Assembly (NCBI GenBank): GCA_902561155.1
Contig: CACEOY010000002.1
Coordinates: forward strand, 62,001-126,000
Length of the DNA stretch: 64,000 nt
Source: an uncultured Pelagibacteraceae bacterium
GTDB taxonomy: Bacteria > Pseudomonadota > Alphaproteobacteria > Pelagibacterales > Pelagibacteraceae
Direction of reading: 5' to 3'
Within the stretch, counting starts at the first letter, position 1. Each line of letters starts with the position of its first letter. Position numbers and translations under genes: made by a program. Below are positions 58,061 to 64,000 of this stretch, one piece after another. The notes below the pieces were generated by a model. That model did not search any database. It was not told the origin of the DNA and was given only the letters and a program-made list of their open reading frames with translations.

Positions 58061-59161
58061 ATGACAAAAAATAATTTGAAAGTTGTTAAGTCGGACAACA
58101 AAAAAACTCAAGAAACAAAGGAAAAAAACAAGTCTTTAGAAGCAGCAATAAGCCAAATTGACCAAAATTTTGGTAAAGGCTCAGTAATGAGACTTGGTCA
58201 ACAAGAGGCTTTAGACGTAGAGGCAATCTCGACTGGTTCTTTAAGCCTTGATTTAGCATTAGGCATCGGAGGACTGCCAAAAGGAAGAATAATAGAAATT
58301 TACGGTCCAGAGTCTTCAGGTAAAACAACCTTAGCTTTACAGGTGGTAGCTGAAGCTCAAAAAGCCGGAGGAATATGTGCTTTTGTTGATGCTGAGCATG
58401 CAATGGATCCTGCTTATGCAAAAAAGCTAGGAGTTAAAACCGATGAATTATTAATTTCTCAACCTGATACAGGCGAGCAAGCTTTAGAAATAACTGATAC
58501 CTTAATTAAATCAGGTTCTGTCTCAGTGCTTGTAATAGACTCTGTAGCAGCTTTAACACCGAAAGCAGAATTAGAAGGCGAAATGGGAGATCATCATGTA
58601 GGCCTGCAATCGAGACTAATGAGCCAGGCATTAAGAAAAATTACTGGTTCAGTAGCAAAGTCAAACACGATGGTAATTTTCATAAACCAAATTAGAATGA
58701 AAATAGGAGTCATGTTTGGAAATCCAGAAACTACATCAGGTGGAAATGCGTTAAAATTTTATTCTTCTGTTAGAATGGATATTAGAAGAATTGGTGCCAT
58801 AAAAGACAAGGATCAAATTATTGGAAACACGACTAGAGTGAAAGTTATCAAAAATAAGGTAGCTCCTCCTTTTAAGGTTGTAGAGTTCGATTTGATGTAT
58901 GGAAAAGGTATCAGTAAAAATGGTGAATTAATCGACTTAGGTGCAAAAGCAGACATCATTGAGAAGTCAGGTGCCTGGTACGCGTATAAAGGTGAAAAAA
59001 TTGGGCAAGGTAAAGAGAATGCCAAATTATATTTAGAAAAAAATCCGAATGTTGCTGAAGAAATAGAAAAAGCCGTAAGAGAAAAGGCTGGAGCGATAGC
59101 CAAAGAGTTAGAAGGCAATCCATCACCTAAAGAAAAGATTAGCAAAGACGAAGATAAATAG
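58061..59161 (+). CDS. recA: Recombinase RecA
   Basis: A 366-aa RecA. Walker A is GPESSGKTT, followed by [21 protein letters not shown], the [21 protein letters not shown] segment, loop L2 [28 protein letters not shown], and a C-terminal domain rich in Glu/Lys. The frame is open from 58016, but the ATG at 58061 has an AAGGA Shine-Dalgarno at 58050-58054 and starts closer to the normal RecA N-terminus; the 15 upstream residues are not RecA-like. No LexA/SOS-like operator was recognised upstream. It is followed by a compact GC hairpin. Confidence 0.97.
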   Translation: MTKNNLKVVKSDNKKTQETKEKNKSLEAAISQIDQNFGKGSVMRLGQQEALDVEAISTGSLSLDLALGIGGLPKGRIIEIYGPESSGKTTLALQVVAEAQKAGGICAFVDAEHAMDPAYAKKLGVKTDELLISQPDTGEQALEITDTLIKSGSVSVLVIDSVAALTPKAELEGEMGDHHVGLQSRLMSQALRKITGSVAKSNTMVIFINQIRMKIGVMFGNPETTSGGNALKFYSSVRMDIRRIGAIKDKDQIIGNTTRVKVIKNKVAPPFKVVEFDLMYGKGISKNGELIDLGAKADIIEKSGAWYAYKGEKIGQGKENAKLYLEKNPNVAEEIEKAVREKAGAIAKELEGNPSPKEKISKDEDK

Positions 59162-59177
59162 TCATCTTCAAAATTAA

Positions 59178-59194
59178 GGGGGTCATTGACCCCC
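59178..59194 (+). terminator. GC hairpin after recA, possible terminator
   Basis: GGGGGTC (59178-59184) and GACCCCC (59188-59194) form a perfect 7-bp stem with an ATT loop, extendable by one A-T pair. It starts 17 bases after the recA stop and is striking in such AT-rich DNA. There is no T tract afterwards (TATCTTCG), so it may be a rho-independent variant or a 3'-end stabilising hairpin rather than a standard terminator. Confidence 0.5.
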
Positions 59195-59274
59195 TATCTT
59201 CGTTTCCCATGAAATTTTAGACAACTTAAAATTGAATCAACCTCAAAGTGTAATTAAAAATAATTATCAATTAA

Positions 59275-59290
59275 GTCTGTACATGTCTGT
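59275..59290. promoter_or_regulatory. Direct repeat GTCTGT x2 upstream of aldehyde dehydrogenase
   Basis: Two exact GTCTGT copies, at 59275-59280 and 59285-59290, are phased 10 bases apart, about 40 bases before the gene start. Phased direct repeats of this kind are typical of OmpR/PhoB-type response-regulator sites. The second copy continues as CTGTCA, as in a Pho box, but the spacing is 10 rather than 11, so no regulator is assigned. Confidence 0.3.
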
Positions 59291-59328
59291 CAATATTGGG
59301 TTTAATTAATAAATAACAAGGAGGGGAA

Positions 59329-60882
59329 ATGAGCACACAACAAGCTAAAAGCTCAAAAGTATCTGCAGCTCTAGATACCTCTCATTTAAAGGTTAAATTT
59401 CCATTTAAAACTAAATACGGTAATTATATAAATGGAAAATTCGTTGAACCTAAATCGGGAAAATACTTTGATAATCCTAGCCCGATTTCTAATGAGATAA
59501 TCTGTTCTGTAGCACGATCAAACGAAAAAGATGTGGAGGCAGCATTAGATGCAGCTCACGCAGCTTTTAAAGAGTGGGGAAAAACAGACATCACAACAAG
59601 ATCAAACATCTTGTATAAAATAGCTGATGTATTGGAAAAAAATCTAAATTTATTAGCAACAGCTGAATGTTTAGATAATGGCAAACCAATCAGGGAATGT
59701 ATGGCAGCAGATTTACCTTTGGTGATTGATCACTGGAGATATTTTGCTGGAGTAATCAGAGCAGAAGAAGGTTCTGTAGCAGAAATTAGCAATTCTCAAT
59801 ATTCATATAATATTCCTGAGCCTCTTGGTGTGGTTGGTCAAATAGTTCCGTGGAATTTTCCATTATTAATGGCGACATGGAAATTAGCACCAGCTTTAGC
59901 GGCGGGTAATTGTTCGGTTTTAAAACCAGCTGAACAAACACCGGCATCAATCATGGTTATGATGGAACTAATTGGAGATTTATTACCTCCGGGTGTGGTT
60001 AACATCGTAAGCGGTTTCGGACTAGAAGCAGGGAAACCTTTAGCGTCCTCTAAAAGAGTAGCTAAAGTAGCTTTTACTGGAGAAACAACAACAGGTAGAT
60101 TGATCATGCAATATGCTGCACAAAACATAATTCCTATAACTTTGGAATTAGGCGGAAAATCTCCAAATATTTTCTTCGAAGACATTATGGAAAAAGATGA
60201 TGATTTCTTAGATAAATGTGTTGAAGGTTTTGTAATGTTCAATTTAAACCAGGGTGAGGTTTGTACTTGCCCGAGTAGAGCATTAGTTCAAGAGTCTATT
60301 TATGATAAATTCATGGAAAGATGTATTAAAAGAACTAAAGCGGTTGTTCAGGACAATCCTTTAAAAATGGAAACTATGATTGGGGCACAAGCTTCTGTAG
60401 AACAAGTGGAGAAGATTAAATCTTACCTTGACCTAGGGAAAAAAGAGGGCGCAAAGGTTCTTACTGGGGGATCTCAGGCTAAATTAAATAGTGGATTGGA
60501 AAAAGGAAATTATATTCAACCAACTATTTTTGAAGCTAAAAATAATATGAGAATTTCTCAAGAAGAAATTTTTGGACCAGTTGTTTCTGTTATTAAATTT
60601 AAAGATGAAGCAGACGCGTTAAAAATCGCGAATGATACTCTTTACGGTTTAGGCGCAGGTGTTTGGACTCGAAATGGTAATATTGCTTATAGAATGGGAA
60701 GAGCGATACAAGCAGGTATAGTGTGGACTAATTGTTATCACGCTTATCCAGCACATTCACCATTTGGCGGTTATAAACAGTCAGGCGTAGGTAGAGAGAC
60801 ACACAAAATGATGCTTAATCATTATAGACAGAATAAGAACTTACACGTTTCTTATGCTGAGAAAAAATTGGGCTTCTTTTAA
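59329..60882 (+). CDS. Aldehyde dehydrogenase (AldB/acetaldehyde type)
   Basis: A 517-aa NAD(P)-dependent aldehyde dehydrogenase. [32 protein letters not shown] (174-205) forms the cofactor site, E273 in LELGGKSPN is the general base, and the nucleophile is C312 in [11 protein letters not shown], the variant typical of AldB/acetaldehyde dehydrogenases. A strong AAGGAGGGG Shine-Dalgarno precedes the ATG. It is followed by a DUF779 gene, a pairing seen repeatedly with this ALDH subgroup and supporting an acetaldehyde or short-aldehyde substrate. The pair sits between recA and alaS. Confidence 0.94.
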   Translation: MSTQQAKSSKVSAALDTSHLKVKFPFKTKYGNYINGKFVEPKSGKYFDNPSPISNEIICSVARSNEKDVEAALDAAHAAFKEWGKTDITTRSNILYKIADVLEKNLNLLATAECLDNGKPIRECMAADLPLVIDHWRYFAGVIRAEEGSVAEISNSQYSYNIPEPLGVVGQIVPWNFPLLMATWKLAPALAAGNCSVLKPAEQTPASIMVMMELIGDLLPPGVVNIVSGFGLEAGKPLASSKRVAKVAFTGETTTGRLIMQYAAQNIIPITLELGGKSPNIFFEDIMEKDDDFLDKCVEGFVMFNLNQGEVCTCPSRALVQESIYDKFMERCIKRTKAVVQDNPLKMETMIGAQASVEQVEKIKSYLDLGKKEGAKVLTGGSQAKLNSGLEKGNYIQPTIFEAKNNMRISQEEIFGPVVSVIKFKDEADALKIANDTLYGLGAGVWTRNGNIAYRMGRAIQAGIVWTNCYHAYPAHSPFGGYKQSGVGRETHKMMLNHYRQNKNLHVSYAEKKLGFF

Positions 60883-60897
60883 CCAATAATATATACT

Positions 60898-60922
60898 GGC
60901 CCGTGATTCTAAATCATGGGCC
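60898..60922 (+). promoter_or_regulatory. Intergenic hairpin between aldehyde dehydrogenase and DUF779 genes
   Basis: GGCCCGTGAT (60898-60907) pairs with ATCATGGGCC (60913-60922) in a 10-bp stem with one G-U pair and a 5-base loop. The right arm contains an ATG (60916) in frame with the DUF779 gene, so that start would be buried in the stem; the ATG at 60934 lies free just after it. No T tract follows. It may tune translation or mRNA decay between the two genes. Confidence 0.55.
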
Positions 60923-60933
60923 GGACACAAAAA

Positions 60934-61290
60934 ATGAAAGTATCAGCCACACATGCAGCATTAAGTTTGCTATCAAAACTACAAGAAAAATATGGTAAAA
61001 AATTAATGTTTCATCAATCAGGAGGCTGTTGCGATGGCAGTGCTCCGATGTGTTTTAAAGAGGGAGAATTTCCTTTAGGAGATAACGACATAAAATTAGG
61101 TGAAATAGGCGGTGTACCTTTTTATATGAATGGCGATCAATATGAAAAATGGAAACATACTGACTTAACGATAGATGCAGTCAAGGGGATAGGTGGAATG
61201 TTTTCACTAGATAATGGAACTGGCCAAAGATTTCTTACGAAATCAGAAATTTGCTTAGTTGTCGACAATGGAAAGCAAAAAACAGGCTAA
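60934..61290 (+). CDS. DUF779 family protein
   Basis: A 118-aa protein of the DUF779 family, small cytoplasmic proteins encoded beside acetaldehyde-type aldehyde dehydrogenases; the biochemical role is unknown. The core FHQSGGCCDGSAPMCFKEGEF (three Cys and one His, possibly metal-binding or redox) and the ending TGQRFLTKSEIC are diagnostic. The frame also has an ATG at 60916 (6 residues longer), but that codon lies in the arm of a strong hairpin, so 60934 is preferred. It precedes alaS by 44 bases. Confidence 0.88.
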   Translation: MKVSATHAALSLLSKLQEKYGKKLMFHQSGGCCDGSAPMCFKEGEFPLGDNDIKLGEIGGVPFYMNGDQYEKWKHTDLTIDAVKGIGGMFSLDNGTGQRFLTKSEICLVVDNGKQKTG

Positions 61291-61334
61291 TCTCTTTTGT
61301 AGACAACATTAAAAATATCTGTATTTAATAAAGT

Positions 61335-64000
61335 ATGAGCCAAATTTTACTTACAGATGTAAGAAAAAAGTTTTTAGAGTATTTTAAGAAAAATAATCAT
61401 CAAATAGTGGACTCAAGCAATCTTGTGCCTAACAACGATCCGACTTTAATGTTTACTAATTCTGGAATGGTACAATTTAAAAATGTTTTCACCGGACTAG
61501 AAAAAAGACCATATAAAACAGCAACAACATCACAAAAATGTGTAAGGGCAGGTGGGAAACATAATGATCTTGAAAACGTAGGTTACACCCCAAGACATCA
61601 TACATTTTTTGAGATGCTAGGAAATTTTTCATTTGGTGATTATTTTAAAGAGCAAGCAATACATCATGCTTGGAATTTATTAACAAAAGATTTTAAACTA
61701 CCTAGAGACAAACTTTCTGTGACTGTTTTTCACGAAGATGAGGAGTCTTTTAATTTATGGAAAAAAATAGCTGGGCTGAATGAAAATAAAATAATAAGAA
61801 TTTCAACAGCAGACAACTTTTGGTCAATGGGTGACACCGGACCGTGTGGACCATGTTCTGAAATTTTTTATGACCATGGAGAAAAATTAAAAGGAGGACC
61901 ACCTGGCAGCCCAGAACAAGATGGAGATAGATTTATTGAGATATGGAATCTAGTCTTTATGCAATACGAACAAATTTCTAAAAAAAAAAGAATTAATCTC
62001 CCTAAACCTTCTGTTGATACAGGCATGGGTCTTGAGAGAATGACTGCTGTGCTTCAAGGCACACACGATAATTATGAAATAGATCATTTTAAAAAAATTA
62101 TGGCATCATCATCAGAAATAACTAAAACTTCAATTAATGAGAAAACTATAGCTAGTCATAGAGTTATTGCTGATCATCTTAGAGCAAGTAGTTTTTTAAT
62201 TGCTGAGGGAATTTTGCCTTCAAACGAAGGTCGAGGCTATGTTTTAAGGAGAATAATGCGAAGAGGTATGAGGCACGCTCATTCTCTTGGAAGTAAATCA
62301 CCTCTTTTTCATAAACTTTTTAATGTTTTGTTAAATGAGATGAAAAACAGCTATCCTGAATTAACAAATGGTAAAGATCTTATAATTGAAACTTTACAAA
62401 ATGAGGAGGAAAAGTTTTCCTCTCTTCTTGAAAGAGGAATGAAAATTCTTGATGAAAATTTGTCCCAAGTTAAAAATAATATTCTTCCAGGATCAATAGC
62501 TTTTAAATTGTATGATACCTATGGTTTCCCGGTTGACTTAACTGCAGATATTTTACGAACAAAAAATATTAAAGTAGATAGTTCTTCGTTTGAAAAAGAA
62601 ATGGAAAAAAGTAAAGCTTTAGCAAGAGCAAATTGGAAAGGATCTGGAGACAAATTTATCGAAGAAAGATGGTTTAAAATTAGAGAAGAATTAAAACCAA
62701 CAGAATTTTTAGGTTATGAATTTGATAAAGCTGAAGGAGTAGTTTTAAAATTATCAAAAGATAATAAATTTGTTGAAAATGCAAGTGCTGGAGATAAAAT
62801 TGAAATTATAACAAATCAAACACCTTTTTACGGTGAGTCAGGTGGTCAAGTAGGAGATCAAGGCATAATTTACACCTCTGGGTGCGAAATAAATATAATA
62901 GATACTCAAAAAAAAATGGGAGATCTATTTGTTCACTCAGGAGATATTAAAAAAGGAAAAATTAAAGTAGGACAAAGTGTAAATTTAGAAATAGATATTG
63001 AAAAAAGAAATAATTCCAAAGCTAATCACTCAGCTACACATTTGTTACATGAGTCTTTAAGAAGGACTCTTGGAAAACATGTTACTCAGAAAGGTTCTTT
63101 AGTTTCACCAGAGAGATTAAGATTTGATTTTAGTCACAACAAACCAATTAATGAAGATGAGATGACAAAAATTAATGAAATAGTAAATGAAATAGTTGAT
63201 GGTGGCAGCGATGTTCAAACAAGAATTATGACACCAAAAGAAGCGGTAAAAATGGGTGCACTAGCTCTATTTGGTGAAAAATACGGAGAAGAAGTAAGGG
63301 TAGTATTTATGGGGAAAGAAAATAATGGTTTTTTCTCAACTGAGTTATGTGGCGGCACCCATGTTAAAAATACAAAAGAGGTTGGAAAGTTTAAAGTTAT
63401 TAGTCAGTCATCAATTGCCTCAGGAGTACGAAGAGTAGAGGCTTTAAGAGACAAGCAATTAAAGAAACACGAAAATTCTTTAAAACAAAACAAGTCTTTA
63501 AAAGAAAAGAGTTTAAACGAAGATATTGAGACTATAAAAAAAGAACTTAAATTTTTCAAAATAAAACCAGATTACAGTAATAAATTAAATTTATCTGAGA
63601 ACTTAAAAAATTTAAGCAAGCAATTGAGTCTGGTTAAAATTGAAAATATCAAAAAAGATAAAAGTAAAAATATAATTATAGAGAGACAAATAGGTAAAAT
63701 AAAAATAAGAGAGCAATTATTAAAAGATTTTCCACCAAAAGAACTAAGGGGTATAATTGATCAAGGTAAGAAAGAAATTGATTCTGGAATTATAATTTGT
63801 ATTTCAACTTTTGAAGATAAAGTTGGTGTGGCTGTAGGTGTTTCTAAAGACCTTACCTCAAAGTATGACGCAGTAAATTTAGTAAAAATTGCGTCTGAGA
63901 CTTTAGGCGGAAAAGGTGGTGGAGGGCGAAAAGATTTTGCTCAAGCTGGAGGAGTAGATAAAAATAAAGTTGAGGAAGCTTTTAAAGAAATATCAAAAAC
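61335..64000 (+). CDS. alaS: Alanyl-tRNA synthetase, 3' end cut by the window edge
   Basis: An AlaRS of 888 codons up to the window end without a stop, so probably lacking only a few terminal residues. The catalytic domain begins LLTDVRKKFLEYFKKN and has PTLMFTNSGMVQFKNVFTG, QKCVRAGGKHNDLENVG and DTGPCGPCSEIF-like residues; the editing domain has ANHSATHLLHE and CGGTHV (HxxxH and Cys zinc-ligand set). The C-Ala domain ends GGKGGGGRKDFAQAGG. alaS next to recA is common in alphaproteobacteria; here an ald-DUF779 pair separates them. Confidence 0.96.
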   Translation, partial: MSQILLTDVRKKFLEYFKKNNHQIVDSSNLVPNNDPTLMFTNSGMVQFKNVFTGLEKRPYKTATTSQKCVRAGGKHNDLENVGYTPRHHTFFEMLGNFSFGDYFKEQAIHHAWNLLTKDFKLPRDKLSVTVFHEDEESFNLWKKIAGLNENKIIRISTADNFWSMGDTGPCGPCSEIFYDHGEKLKGGPPGSPEQDGDRFIEIWNLVFMQYEQISKKKRINLPKPSVDTGMGLERMTAVLQGTHDNYEIDHFKKIMASSSEITKTSINEKTIASHRVIADHLRASSFLIAEGILPSNEGRGYVLRRIMRRGMRHAHSLGSKSPLFHKLFNVLLNEMKNSYPELTNGKDLIIETLQNEEEKFSSLLERGMKILDENLSQVKNNILPGSIAFKLYDTYGFPVDLTADILRTKNIKVDSSSFEKEMEKSKALARANWKGSGDKFIEERWFKIREELKPTEFLGYEFDKAEGVVLKLSKDNKFVENASAGDKIEIITNQTPFYGESGGQVGDQGIIYTSGCEINIIDTQKKMGDLFVHSGDIKKGKIKVGQSVNLEIDIEKRNNSKANHSATHLLHESLRRTLGKHVTQKGSLVSPERLRFDFSHNKPINEDEMTKINEIVNEIVDGGSDVQTRIMTPKEAVKMGALALFGEKYGEEVRVVFMGKENNGFFSTELCGGTHVKNTKEVGKFKVISQSSIASGVRRVEALRDKQLKKHENSLKQNKSLKEKSLNEDIETIKKELKFFKIKPDYSNKLNLSENLKNLSKQLSLVKIENIKKDKSKNIIIERQIGKIKIREQLLKDFPPKELRGIIDQGKKEIDSGIIICISTFEDKVGVAVGVSKDLTSKYDAVNLVKIASETLGGKGGGGRKDFAQAGGVDKNKVEEAFKEISK

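Noticed and set aside
59277-59293. Pho box upstream of aldehyde dehydrogenase
   Set aside because: The two CTGT words are 10, not 11, bases apart and the first copy does not match CTGTCAT well.

Overview
The window is a dense, AT-rich chromosomal segment of a marine alphaproteobacterium. The SAR11 clade (Candidatus Pelagibacter and relatives) is the best fit. Support comes from the proteorhodopsin-ferredoxin-ferredoxin reductase cluster, the Lys/Asn/Ile-rich proteins, the near absence of intergenic DNA (no gap reaches 300 bases), alphaproteobacterial gene orders (rluD-rpoH, tolQRAB-pal-cpoB-tilS-ftsH-glmM, xseB-ispA-dxs, nadA-nadC) and the NAD-formate dehydrogenase/formyl-THF ligase pair. This assignment is inference from content; no database search was possible. 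No rRNA, insertion sequence, prophage, integrase or CRISPR array was seen.

Layout. 1-5482 (minus): start of an inositol-monophosphatase-family gene, efp, thiE, then fba-pgk-tkt (central carbon) without a gap gene. 5539-8885 (plus): coiled-coil protein, zapA, formyl-THF cyclo-ligase, YmdB-type phosphoesterase, yebC and a phage-type RuvC-like nuclease. 8950-19979 (plus): tolQRAB-pal-cpoB envelope operon, tilS, ftsH, folP, glmM, thiD; purA follows to 21268. 21269-27252 (mainly minus): rpoH, rluD, tRNA-Arg (plus), then a small accessory-looking block (GT17 glycosyltransferase, 2OG-Fe oxygenase-like protein, two-gene ABC exporter) and a Sua5-type tsaC. 27274-36928: xseB-ispA-dxs, aroC, pdxH, a long-chain polyprenyl synthase, an S49 peptidase and glyQS. 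36925-41544: ppdK, nadC/nadA, tRNA-Leu. 41610-49507: formate dehydrogenase facing formyl-THF ligase, a previously unlisted small membrane ORF, a racemase, ygfZ, dihydroorotase and a propionyl-CoA synthetase. 49735-52959: blue-tuned proteorhodopsin with its own terminator, 2Fe-2S ferredoxin, ferredoxin-NADP reductase, GST and dksA. 53033-57966: a glycosyltransferase/GFA/glycerate-kinase-like/TolC block of accessory character. 58061-64000: recA, aldehyde dehydrogenase plus DUF779, and alaS running off the end.

How the genes work together. Formate is either oxidised to CO2 with NADH formation or loaded onto tetrahydrofolate; cyclo-ligase, folP and ygfZ are further folate-linked genes. dxs, ispA and the second polyprenyl synthase supply isoprenoids for quinones and, by inference, the retinal of proteorhodopsin. 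The Tol-Pal operon and FtsH maintain the envelope. rpoH and dksA are the only recognisable global regulators.

The most interesting points are two perfect palindromes in front of proteorhodopsin, a RuvC-like resolvase at the ruvC locus with ruvA, ruvB and ybgC missing, the unannotated small membrane protein, a hairpin overlying one possible DUF779 start, the tRNA-adjacent glycan/export block, and the repeated tail-to-tail packing of convergent genes with no visible terminators between them.
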